The notes below the pieces were generated by a model, which saw nothing but the letters and a program-made list of their open reading frames with translations, had not been told where the DNA came from and made no database searches. This document shows positions 42,304 to 50,333 of a stretch of DNA of 64,000 nt, piece by piece. The DNA is from Azotimanducus chitobiosivorans. GTDB lineage: Bacteria; Pseudomonadota; Gammaproteobacteria; Pseudomonadales; Azotimanducaceae. Both the position numbers and the translations under genes were made by a program. The first letter of the stretch is position 1; every line of letters starts with the position of its first letter. The stretch lies in contig OZ241339.1 of the NCBI GenBank assembly GCA_965200235.1, positions 558,001 to 622,000 on the forward strand, given 5' to 3'.

Positions 42304-44028
42304 ATGAAACACCCAAGCTTTGACACAGTCATCCGAGCAGCGAGTGTCCTAGACGGCACTGGCGCACCTGCATTTACCGCCGACCTAGGCATCAAAGACG
42401 GCGAGGTCAGCGAGATCGGTCGCATTTCGGGGCGCGGCGCTCGCGAAGTCGATGCCGATGGCGCGCTCGTCACACCCGGCTTCGTGGATATCCACACCCA
42501 CTACGACGGACTCGTCACTTGGGGCGAGCGGCTCATGCCGTCGAGCCATCACGGCGTGACCACCGTCGTCATGGGCAACTGCGGCGTCGGCTTCGCCCCA
42601 TGCCGCGCTGACGACCAGGATCTCCTTATTGAACTCATGGAAGGTGTCGAGGATATCCCTGAGCCGGTGCTTTCCGCCGGCTTGCCTTGGAAGTGGGAAT
42701 CTTTTGAGGACTATCTCGACTTTGTAGGTGAGCGACGCACCGACATGGACTTCTGTGCACAGCTTCCGCATGGCGCGCTGCGCGTCTTCGTTATGGGGCA
42801 GCGCGGAGCGGACGGTGCCCCGGCGACGCCTGAAGATGTTGCTGAAATGCGAGCGCTCACCAAGCGCGCCATCGAAGCGGGTGCCATCGGCGTCACCACC
42901 TCCAGAACACTGAATCATCGCACCTCGACGGGCGCGCCGACACCGTCCTTGAAAGCCGAACGCGAAGAGTTGATCGGACTCGGCATGGGCCTCGCCGATG
43001 CGGGCAAGGGCGTGTTCCAAGTCATCTCTGATTTCAAGGATTTAGACGCTGAGTTCGAGATGATTGCTGCGGTCGCTCGTGAAAGCGGACGTCCCTTGTC
43101 GATCTCGCTCGCGCAGGGCATATCGTCTCGCGGCAATCGCTACCAGGACTACTGGCGACGGATTCTTGATCGCATTCATAGCGCCAACGCCGAGGGCCTG
43201 TCGATTCGTGCGCAAGTGGCGCCGCGCGCGGTCGGCATCACGATCGGGCTTGATGTCACCCTGAATCCATTCATGTTGACGAGCGGGTACAAAGCGCTCG
43301 CCGAACTGCCGCTCGCGCAGCGCGTGGCACGTCTCAGTCGGTCAGAAGTACGCGAGCATATCCTGAGCGAATCAGTTGACTCGATAGAGCACCCGCTACA
43401 AAGGCTCATGGGCAATCTTGAGCGCGTATGGGAGCTTGATTCCGAGCCCGACTACGAACCCTCGCCGAGCACAAGCATCGCGAGCCGTGCTCGCGCCCTC
43501 GGGATGGTGCCAGCGCATCTTATGTATGACCTATTGATCGCCGAAGGCGGTTCCAAACTCTTCTACTCGCCGTTCGCCAACTACGCTGAGGATTCGCTCG
43601 ATTGCTGTCGCGACATGATCCTGGATGAACACTGCGTCATGGGGCTTGGCGATGGCGGCGCGCACGTATCAACCATTTGCGATGCGAGCTTCGCGACCTT
43701 TTTGTTGACGCATTGGGGACGGGATCGAACGCGCGGTGAGCGCATTGATCTGCCGACCCTAGTCAAGGCGCAAACGCACGACACCGCCAAGGCCGTCGGC
43801 CTTGCAGACAGGGGGGTGCTGAAAGAAGGCTACAAGGCAGACATCAACATCATCGACTTTGATGCCTTGGCGATCAAGAAACCCGAAGTCGTGTTCGATC
43901 TTCCAGGAGGCGGGCGGCGTCTAGAGCAGCGCACCGAAGGGTTCCTCGCAACCTTCGTTAGCGGTGAAATGACATATGAGAAAGGTGAGCCGACCGACGC
44001 ATTGCCGGGATGCTTGATTCGTCTTTAA
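42304..44028 (+). CDS. N-acyl-D-amino-acid deacylase (amidohydrolase family)
   Basis: Amidohydrolase of 574 residues; the ATG at 42304 (MKHPSFDTVIRAASVLDGTG) is preferred to the in-frame start at 42247. The metal-binding VTPGFVDIHTHYDG and the GVTTVVMGNCGVGFAPC loop are typical of D-aminoacylases. The late Asp lies in VMGLGDGGAHVST. They remove the acyl group from N-acyl-D-amino acids, possibly from cell-wall turnover. Its end overlaps the ribB start by 19 bases, an odd pairing that may only reflect compact packing. The upstream 242 bases contain an AT-rich stretch (42160-42230) that may hold the promoter. Confidence 0.9.
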   Translation: MKHPSFDTVIRAASVLDGTGAPAFTADLGIKDGEVSEIGRISGRGAREVDADGALVTPGFVDIHTHYDGLVTWGERLMPSSHHGVTTVVMGNCGVGFAPCRADDQDLLIELMEGVEDIPEPVLSAGLPWKWESFEDYLDFVGERRTDMDFCAQLPHGALRVFVMGQRGADGAPATPEDVAEMRALTKRAIEAGAIGVTTSRTLNHRTSTGAPTPSLKAEREELIGLGMGLADAGKGVFQVISDFKDLDAEFEMIAAVARESGRPLSISLAQGISSRGNRYQDYWRRILDRIHSANAEGLSIRAQVAPRAVGITIGLDVTLNPFMLTSGYKALAELPLAQRVARLSRSEVREHILSESVDSIEHPLQRLMGNLERVWELDSEPDYEPSPSTSIASRARALGMVPAHLMYDLLIAEGGSKLFYSPFANYAEDSLDCCRDMILDEHCVMGLGDGGAHVSTICDASFATFLLTHWGRDRTRGERIDLPTLVKAQTHDTAKAVGLADRGVLKEGYKADINIIDFDALAIKKPEVVFDLPGGGRRLEQRTEGFLATFVSGEMTYEKGEPTDALPGCLIRL

Positions 44029-45149
44029 CCGACAACTTCGAGTTCGACAGCGTCGAGGCGGTGCTTGAAGCCATCGCCGGCGGTCAACTCGTCATTGTCG
44101 TTGATGACGCCACGCGCGAAAACGAGGGCGACCTCATCATGGCGGCTTCGCACGCCAAGCCTGAGCGGGTCGCGTTCATGATTCGACACACGAGCGGTAT
44201 TCTCTGCACGCCGCTCGGCGAAGAAGACGCGAGGCGCTTTCGCTTGGACCCGATGGTCTCTCGCAATGATGCGCCGATGAGCACTGCATTTACCATTTCT
44301 ATTGACTACAAGCATGGGCTGACGACCGGCATTTCCGCAGAGGAGCGCGCGAACACCGTGGTGGCGCTGACTAACAGCAATGCCTCGCCCGATGATTTTG
44401 TGCGTCCTGGGCATATATTCCCGTTGATCGCTAAGCAGGGTGGTGTGCTGGTGCGCTCAGGTCACACGGAAGCTGGCGTTGATCTCGCCAAGCTCGCTGG
44501 CTTGCCGCCGGTCGCCTTGCTTGCGGAGGTCGTCCACGATGACGGCACCGTGATGCGCCTGCCAGCGCTGCAGACCTTTGCCAAGGAACACGGCCTCAAA
44601 ATGGTCTCGATCGCGCAGATCATTGAATATCGACAGCGGCGCGAAAAACTCGTTTCGAGAGTGCGCGAGTTCCCCGTCAAGACGCCCTTCGGCGGTGCGC
44701 GCGCGTTGACCTACCGCACCGAGTTCGAGGATGCCGAGCATCTTGTTGTTGTCTTTGGTCGCATTGATGCGAGTGGGCCGGTGCCGGTTCGCATTCACCG
44801 CGAGAAACTGTTGGACGATGTGTTCGGCTCGCAATCGCCGCAGCACGACCAAAACCTCTTGAATGCCTCGCTAGAGCGCATCCATGCACTTGGCGGCGGC
44901 GTGCTGATCTACTTGCGAACTGGATTCGCTGGCGTACCGGCGGAGCCGATGATGGGAGAAGCGGAAACGGCTGAAGATGCCGATGCGAAGCGCAAGCGTT
45001 CGTGGCTGGAAGTGGGTGTCGGCGCGCAGATCTTGGGCGATCTCGGCATCAGCCGCATTCGTCTTGTGACTGGCCGCCCTTCAGAGCACTATGTTGGGCT
45101 TGAAGGCTTCGGCATTCACCTTGATTCAATCGAGCTGATCGGCGGTTAG
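44010..45149 (+). CDS. ribB: 3,4-dihydroxy-2-butanone-4-phosphate synthase with degenerate GTP cyclohydrolase II domain
   Basis: Bifunctional-looking riboflavin protein of 379 residues. The N-terminal half is a full DHBP synthase (VDDATRENEGDLIMAASHA, FTISIDYKHGLTTGISAEER, RPGHIFPLIA, RSGHTEAGVDL). The C-terminal half aligns with GTP cyclohydrolase II but has lost its zinc cysteines. Where RibA has LHSECLTGD followed by a Cys-x-Cys, this reads IHREKLLDDVFGSQSPQHDQN. It is therefore RibB with a non-catalytic RibA-like domain, a form known from several proteobacteria that keep a separate RibA. The start overlaps the upstream deacylase. Confidence 0.9.
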   Translation: MLDSSLTDNFEFDSVEAVLEAIAGGQLVIVVDDATRENEGDLIMAASHAKPERVAFMIRHTSGILCTPLGEEDARRFRLDPMVSRNDAPMSTAFTISIDYKHGLTTGISAEERANTVVALTNSNASPDDFVRPGHIFPLIAKQGGVLVRSGHTEAGVDLAKLAGLPPVALLAEVVHDDGTVMRLPALQTFAKEHGLKMVSIAQIIEYRQRREKLVSRVREFPVKTPFGGARALTYRTEFEDAEHLVVVFGRIDASGPVPVRIHREKLLDDVFGSQSPQHDQNLLNASLERIHALGGGVLIYLRTGFAGVPAEPMMGEAETAEDADAKRKRSWLEVGVGAQILGDLGISRIRLVTGRPSEHYVGLEGFGIHLDSIELIGG

Positions 45150-45169
45150 GTCTTAATTATTAGCAAGTT

Positions 45170-45652
45170 CTAATTGAGTTTGGATTGCAGCGCTTCGAAC
45201 ACTTTTTGCGGATGATCGGCTGCCTTGGCAACACGCCGCCAATGACGTAGTACCTTGCCGTCAGGCCCCACCCAGACCGTCGAGCGAATCACGCCAACGG
45301 TCTTCTTGCCGTACATGACTTTCTCGCCGTAGGCGCCATAGCTTGTCATCACGGACTTGTCAGGGTCGCACAGGAGCGTGAAGTTGAGGCTGTACTTGTC
45401 GGTGAATTTCTGGTGCGCGCTTTGGCTGTCTGGGGAGATGCCGACCACGGCCGCGCCAAGGCCGTTGATCTCATCATTGAGATCGCGAAACCCGCACGCC
45501 TCCTTGGTGCAGCCCGGCGTGTCATCCTTCGGGTAGAAGTAGATGATCAGGTGCTTGCCGGCGAAGTCGGACAGGCCGACATCATTGCCTTGAGTGTCTT
45601 TGAGGGTAAAGTCGGGAGGGGCGGCGCCTTCTGAAATGGTCATGGTGGTCAC
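45170..45652 (-). CDS. bcp: Thioredoxin-dependent peroxiredoxin (Bcp)
   Basis: Peroxiredoxin of 160 residues of the Bcp/PrxQ subfamily. The peroxidatic Cys lies in FYPKDDTPGCTKEACGFRD, with the resolving Cys five residues later, the Bcp arrangement. VVGISPDSQSAHQKF and LLCDPDKSVMTSYG follow. It reduces peroxides using thioredoxin. The start overlaps the stop of the MFS gene by four bases, so it may be cotranscribed with the transporter. Confidence 0.93.
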   Translation of the reverse strand: MTTMTISEGAAPPDFTLKDTQGNDVGLSDFAGKHLIIYFYPKDDTPGCTKEACGFRDLNDEINGLGAAVVGISPDSQSAHQKFTDKYSLNFTLLCDPDKSVMTSYGAYGEKVMYGKKTVGVIRSTVWVGPDGKVLRHWRRVAKAADHPQKVFEALQSKLN

Positions 45653-46854
45653 CTTGATTCGGGCGGGTGATGATACCGATAGGATGGTGTCTTGAGCAAG
45701 CCGAGCGCGATGACAGCGACAAGCGTTAGCGGCAGGGAAGAGAACAGCACGGCGTTCCAGCCGAACGTTTGCATGACCACGCCTGCCGCGAGCGAGCCAA
45801 CAGCGGACAGGCTGAATACGCTGAAGTCATTGACGGCTTGCGCGCGGAAGCGTTCCTCTCGCGTGTGCGTGGTGCCAAGTAGGGTGGTGCCGCCGATAAA
45901 GAGGCACGCCCAGCCGAAGCCGAGCGCGACCATCGAAGCCCCGTAGTGCAGCACTTCGCGGCCGGCGAAGCCGAGCGCGACTGTCAGGCACAGCAGCAGG
46001 GCGCCCGCAAGCATCACTGGCTTTGCGCCGAAACGCTGCAGCAATGCGCCGATGACGAGGGAAGGGGCGTACATGGCAAGCACGTGCGCTTGAATGACGC
46101 CTGATGTGTGTTGCAGCGAGTGTCCGTCCGAGATGTGCATGGCAATCGGGGTCGCAGTCATCACGAAAGACATGACGCCGTAGCCTGATGCGGCTGCGAG
46201 GATGGCGATGATGAACGTGCGACTGCGTGCCATTTCTCGCAAATTGCGCGCCGGCCCGCTTTCCGCCACGATGCTCAGCGTTCTTTGCCGCAAGCCAAGA
46301 AGAATGCTTGCGGAGGCGAGATAGCATCCGGCAATTGCCGTGAAGGTGCCAGCGAAGCGCGTCTCATGAAACCAATACTCGCCGCTTGCCGCAAGCTGCG
46401 GGCCGAGAACGGCGCCGACCAACGAGCCTGCAAGGATGATCGAGACCGCAAGCGGCGCAGCGCCTTCGCTGACGCGCTCCACAGCCGCGAAGCGATATTG
46501 CTGCGCGAAGGCATTGGCAACGCCGATCATTGCGGCCGCGCCGCAAAAGAGCGCGAAGCTCGCCTCGAACAGTGCGAGTGCGGCGAGAATTGAGCCAGCG
46601 CAGCCGATTGAGGCACCGATTGCGAAGCCGCGCGCGCGCCCGATTCGTGACATGAGCCAGGCTGCGGCAAGCGTCGCCGCGGCGGTGCCGATGACGAGCA
46701 GCGAGACGGGCAGGGTCGCCAGCGCAGGGGAAGCGGCGATATCCCTGCCAACGATGCCGCCAAGCGTGATCAGGGCTGCGGTGCCAGTGACCGACGCCGC
46801 TTGCGCGATCGTCAGCACGAGAATATCGAAGTTGAGAAGTTCGCGGTGTCTCAT
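45649..46854 (-). CDS. Major facilitator superfamily transporter
   Basis: Transporter of 401 residues with about 12 hydrophobic segments. The MFS motif A equivalent is between helices 2 and 3 (AAWLMSRIGRARGFAIGA), and the second half begins near residue 210 (SRTFIIAILAAASGYGVMSF). It resembles drug or metabolite exporters, but no substrate can be assigned. It is followed immediately by the peroxiredoxin gene. The start is divergent from the amidohydrolase lipoprotein. Confidence 0.88.
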   Translation of the reverse strand: MRHRELLNFDILVLTIAQAASVTGTAALITLGGIVGRDIAASPALATLPVSLLVIGTAAATLAAAWLMSRIGRARGFAIGASIGCAGSILAALALFEASFALFCGAAAMIGVANAFAQQYRFAAVERVSEGAAPLAVSIILAGSLVGAVLGPQLAASGEYWFHETRFAGTFTAIAGCYLASASILLGLRQRTLSIVAESGPARNLREMARSRTFIIAILAAASGYGVMSFVMTATPIAMHISDGHSLQHTSGVIQAHVLAMYAPSLVIGALLQRFGAKPVMLAGALLLCLTVALGFAGREVLHYGASMVALGFGWACLFIGGTTLLGTTHTREERFRAQAVNDFSVFSLSAVGSLAAGVVMQTFGWNAVLFSSLPLTLVAVIALGLLKTPSYRYHHPPESR

Positions 46855-46910
46855 AAGTCAGCGTCTGCTTTCAGGTAGCATAACAGCGAACCATAACGAC
46901 ACTTGAATCC

Positions 46911-48002
46911 ATGCCTTTGAAGCCTCTCACTTTACGCTTGCTGGCCGCGGTGGCCGCTGGCATCTTGGCGACCGGCTGCGCATTCCAAGCAGGCGACGAG
47001 CGGCTAAGCGCAAGCGCATCCTGCATTGATCGCGAAGCCCGCGACCATCTCCCGCTTGTTGACGCGCATGTGCATTTTCGACCTTTCGGTGGGCCGACGC
47101 TCGATTTTGAGCGCATGGTGGAGTACCTCAATCATGCGGGTGTTCGCTACGCGACCGTCTTCGGAATCGGTCAGATGCTGCCGCTCGATTCGGACTGTAT
47201 CTATTATCTCGATTGTCCGGGCGTGCCGGTCACGCCGACTTTGAAGAATGACTTTGTCAATGCCATGGACTATATAAAGACAGGGCCGCATCCTGTGCAT
47301 TTGGCGATGTCCATGACCTTTGCAGACCTTGCCAACCCGGACACTGTGCTTGAAGGCATTCGAGTGCTCGACCGCGAATTCCCCGGTCTATTTGGCTGGA
47401 TGGGTGAGGTCAATCTGGTCAAGCAAGCGCTCTTTGGCAATCACCATGCGCCAGTGCCCATCGAAAAGATCGCGGGCTGGGCGCCGTTCATGGCGGTGCT
47501 GCGCGAGCGCGGCATTCCAATGGCCATTCACGCCGATCTCGGCAACGATCTTGAACCCACCAAGTATCACGCATGGATGGACGAAGTGCTGAAGCGCTAT
47601 CCCGATAACAAAATAGTCTGGATGCACTTGGGTCTATCGCGGGAACTCACCAGCATCGATGCGGATGTCCATATCAGTGTGATGCGTGACTGGTTCGAAG
47701 CCTATCCGAATTTGATGATGGATTTGTCTTGGCGCGTCGTTGAAGAATCTATTTTCGACACCAAAGAGAAGCGCGATCGCTACCTGCCTTTCTTGCACGA
47801 GTACTCGGACAGACTTCTACCGGGTAGCGATTTCGTGGCGTATGACACGAGCACGCGCGCGCAGTATGCGGCGGAACTGCGAGCGACCAGCGGCATTTTT
47901 CGCGATCTCGACGATGAGGCGTTCGCTAATATCGCGCTCGGTCATAACTACTTGCGATTGCTTGATCTTGACCACCAGCACCCGAGACTGTGCGCAAAGT
48001 AA
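46911..48002 (+). CDS. Amidohydrolase-family lipoprotein
   Basis: Protein of 363 residues with a signal peptide ending in the lipobox AAGILATGC, so it is membrane-anchored. The core contains LPLVDAHVHFRPFGGPTLDF, a metal-binding H-x-H, MAIHADLG, VWMHLGLSRE and LLPGSDFVAYD with the late Asp. This is the amidohydrolase-2 / TIM-barrel pattern (COG2159-like). The substrate is unknown. Upstream is the divergent MFS gene; downstream is the decayed Rpn gene in opposite orientation. Confidence 0.82.
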   Translation: MPLKPLTLRLLAAVAAGILATGCAFQAGDERLSASASCIDREARDHLPLVDAHVHFRPFGGPTLDFERMVEYLNHAGVRYATVFGIGQMLPLDSDCIYYLDCPGVPVTPTLKNDFVNAMDYIKTGPHPVHLAMSMTFADLANPDTVLEGIRVLDREFPGLFGWMGEVNLVKQALFGNHHAPVPIEKIAGWAPFMAVLRERGIPMAIHADLGNDLEPTKYHAWMDEVLKRYPDNKIVWMHLGLSRELTSIDADVHISVMRDWFEAYPNLMMDLSWRVVEESIFDTKEKRDRYLPFLHEYSDRLLPGSDFVAYDTSTRAQYAAELRATSGIFRDLDDEAFANIALGHNYLRLLDLDHQHPRLCAK

Positions 48003-48096
48003 ATCGCGGGCGGTCAGCCCCGACATCTGCCTGAACGCTTCTTCCAGCTCGGCCACTCAATGGATTGTCTATCCGCTTCGCGAGACAAGAGGCTCC

Positions 48097-49130
48097 CTAG
48101 CGAGCGCCGCCTCCGTTCGGAAGCATCGAGAGAAGCTCTTCTTCGCTCGCGCAGTCCATGATCCAGTCCGAGACCTGCTCGAACTCCGCCGCGCTACTCA
48201 AGCTCGCAAGATGCTCGCCGAGGCGCTCCCCCGCGCTGCCCCCGAACCTTCGCGTCGCAATTCGGCCGAGCCAAGCGCGCTGCTCCTCCCGCAGCGTGCT
48301 CGTGGCTTGCTCGATGCCTTGTACAAGCCCTTGCTCAACGCCTTGCTTGACACCTTGCTCAAAGCGCAGCTCCAGAAAATCCCTCTTGATTTCCTCCACA
48401 AATTCGGGGAACTCTTCCAGCAAATTCATCAGCACCTCCTCTCGGTCTGCTTCTTTGTATGTCTTGGGCGGCCACAGCACCTTGTGCGCCCACAGCGTCA
48501 AGTCGCGGCAGAACACCCTGTCTGCCTCGCCCCACCGCCGCCGCGCCGCCGTCAGAACCTCCTGCGCCGCCGCGCCGCCCGGCGCGCCCGCCATCCTGAC
48601 GATCAGGGACATGCGGCCGTCTTCACTCTGTTGACTTGACGACAGCGCCCCGGCGTCGAGCAGAAGATAGCACTTCTCCGGCATGAACGCCAGCAGCCCG
48701 GGCGGACACTTCGCCGCCTCCCGCAGGCTTTGCGCTGCCTTCCAGCGCGGCCGCCCGGTGTAGAACACGAGGGGGATGATCGCGGGCACGGCGTCGCCCC
48801 TTCACTGGCAGTCCTCCCACAGCATCGCGCACTGCAGCGCCATGCGTGACGCCATCGCGCCGCATCGGGGCCCGACTGCGCCTCGATGAGCAGCACGATG
48901 CGCGCGCCGTCCCGCAGGGCGAGCTCCCACGCGATGTCGGCGCGGCGCAGCGCGAGGCTTGAACCGACGCGCTCCTCCGGGAAGCGCCTCAGCGTCGCCG
49001 CGTCGAATCCGGGTAGGAGCCCTTGCGGGAGGAAGCGCCGCAGCATCTCCGCCACGACATCGGCGTGCGCGAACAGCCGCTTCGCGATGCGGTCGTGTCC
49101 TTCGCGTACTTGGGTGTTGTCATCGGACAT
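48097..49130 (-). pseudogene. Rpn-family PD-(D/E)XK transposase-like nuclease, broken
   Basis: The N-terminal part (MSDDNTQVREGHDRIAKRLF, FLPQGLLPGFDAATLRRF, RADIAWEL, IVLLIEAQSGPDAA) and the C-terminal part (AIIPLVFYTGRPRWKAAQSL onwards) sit in different frames. The first keeps the D and E-x-Q residues of the nuclease core; the second ends with the repeated EQGVKQGVEQGLVQG typical of Rpn proteins. A frameshift near 48855 and an in-frame TGA near 48805 separate them. Rpn proteins promote recombination and are common in proteobacteria with many degraded copies. Two independent lesions argue for real decay, not a sequencing slip. Confidence 0.85.
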
Positions 49131-49412
49131 GCCCCTACTGTGACAGGAACCCACGAGTGTCGTGGTGCGACATTTGCCAGAGGTCATGTGGGAGGTTAGC
49201 GTTTCGTTGTGTGCGACATTGCGCACACGCTCGCGCGGGCCGGGTTTCCGAGTACGAATTCGCATGCTTACAGGTTGTCAAAGGCATGTGTCTAACAGAT
49301 TGCTCTAAATGAATCAAAATAAATGTATTTTTTGAGCCGAGAGAAGAAAATTCTCAACGCTCGTCGGTATGCGCATAATACGCATCGCGTAGTGGTTGGT
49401 TATGTCAATTGC

Positions 49413-49451
49413 TGACTTGTCAAGAGGCGTAGCTGCGGCCAAGCCCCGCGC
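49413..49451. repeat. 39-base imperfect direct repeat, copy 1
   Basis: Matches 51092-51130 at 34 of 39 positions; all five differences are transitions. On the minus strand both copies encode the same end AGLG-(R/H)-SYAS-stop in the same frame. Here the end closes the IS110 fragment; in copy 2 it closes the DUF169 gene. Confidence 0.8.
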
Positions 49452-49593
49452 CCACCCACGCCCGGAACTCCCGGTAGCCCTTCCCGCTGTTCTCGAACCG
49501 ACGAGACCGGCCGGACGGCAGCTCGTGCGCGTCCAGCCAGCCCTTCGACACGTCGACGCCGATGTGCGCCGCTTCCGGGGTATCATGTTCCAT
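49420..49593 (-). pseudogene. Truncated IS110-family transposase (N-terminal 47 residues plus foreign tail)
   Basis: A 57-residue frame with a strong GGAG ribosome site. It reads IGVDVSKGWLDAHELPSG, then RRFENSGKGYREFRAWV, the first part of an IS110 recombinase including the first Asp of its DEDD active site. It is cut off after about residue 47, and the rest (GAGLGRSYAS) matches the end of the DUF169 gene at 51099. The remainder of the transposase and the right end are not in the window. Too short to be noticed by length filters, but the match to IS110 is clear to the eye. Confidence 0.8.
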
Positions 49594-49760
49594 GCTTTCC
49601 TTCTCCTCTTCTTGTCTTCGGACCTCACAGTCCGCCTACCTATTCAGGACGATTGGAAAGGCGGTGGCGACCCTACTGAACAACGTCCCTTCACGGACGA
49701 GACCATCCCGGTCCTACCACCGCCTGTGGGCGACCCCATCAGGGGCGCCCACAGCATAAT
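49594..49760 (-). ncRNA. Candidate bridge-RNA region of the IS110 element
   Basis: Read on the minus strand, three stem-loops follow one another. The first is a 5' hairpin at 49754-49724 (CTGTGGGCG / CGCCCACAG with an inner CCCC/GGGG). The second is a large loop closed by GGCGGTGG / CCACCGCC (49724-49717 and 49667-49660) with 49 bases inside. The third is a small hairpin CGGAC/GTCCG (49634-49619). A 5' hairpin followed by a long-loop stem is the layout of bridge RNAs in IS621-type elements, where the loop bases choose the target. The second, donor loop is not evident here. The structure is seen; bridge function is inferred, and the element is truncated, so the RNA may be non-functional. Confidence 0.4.
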
Positions 49761-49780
49761 TCAATCAGACAAGACCTTCC

Positions 49781-49962
49781 CTAGGAGCCTGCGCCGTAGA
49801 AATTCAGACAAGCGAAAATTCGATCCCGCCGCCCGTTTGGAGGGTCGATTGAGGATACTGTCGGGCTATATTTGACGAAATCGAATCGAACGAGGTCAAA
49901 TGTTCAAACGGGCGAGTGGGAGCGGATTTGCAGCCGCGAATTTCTACGGCGCAGGCTCCTAG
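49781..49962. repeat. 182-base element with perfect 25-base inverted ends (MITE-like)
   Basis: The first 25 bases (49781-49805, starting CTAGGAGCCTGCGCC) are the exact reverse complement of the last 25 (49938-49962). A second inverted pair lies inside (GCCCGTTTG at 49831, CAAACGGGC at 49905). No coding capacity. Ends of C-TA-GGAGCC type could reflect a TA target duplication, as left by IS630/mariner-type transposases, but this is inference. No second copy was found in the window by eye. Confidence 0.65.
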
Positions 49963-49991
49963 ACATTTCAAGTTTCACGAAAAAGAAGCCC

Positions 49992-50150
49992 TTAGACTGG
50001 CAGAAACTTCAAGACCGCGACAGCCGCAACCCATAAAAGAACGAATCGCCAAGTTAGCGACGCATTGAGATCGGATATTTTGCTTTCAATACGCGCAATA
50101 GCCGCATCTAGCATGTCCTTGGTGACGTATTCGGGGGCAGGCGTTGACAT
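49992..50150 (-). CDS. 52-residue single-span membrane protein
   Basis: A short frame: MSTPAPEYVTKDMLDAAIAR, then IESKISDLNASLTWR and the hydrophobic end FVLLWVAAVAVLKFLPV. The ATG has a GAAGG site directly upstream. The amphipathic helix with heptad-like spacing followed by one membrane segment resembles the ends of DUF1640/CCDC90-like proteins. It lies between the inverted-repeat element and the poly-G gene. No function can be given, but composition and ribosome site make it a credible gene. Confidence 0.6.
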   Translation of the reverse strand: MSTPAPEYVTKDMLDAAIARIESKISDLNASLTWRFVLLWVAAVAVLKFLPV

Positions 50151-50333
50151 GCCTTCACTCTAGCACAAATCCACCGAGATATTCCCTAATTCCCTGACAA
50201 GGAAAAGGTGCAGAGCGAGGGAAGGCGCACGCTGACAGGTTTGCAGCGGGTGGTCGGTGCTGGCGCTGCCGGGGGTTGGCGGTCCGAAGACCGCCCCTTG
50301 TGTGTTCAACCGGTGCAGGTTCCGGTCGAGCGG

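Larger units (their letters stand above)
49420..49780 (-). mobile_element. Remnant of the left end of an IS110-family element
   Basis: Combines the transposase 5' fragment (49420-49593) with the structured noncoding region upstream of it (49594-49780). In IS110-group elements this region between the left end and the transposase encodes the bridge RNA. The outer boundary is not fixed; the 182-base inverted-repeat element begins at 49781 and may have inserted at or near the element's end. Confidence 0.6.

Noticed and set aside
49396..49875. 159-residue plus-strand frame
   Set aside because: Antisense to the IS110 fragment and crossing its structured RNA region and the palindromic element; no family resemblance.
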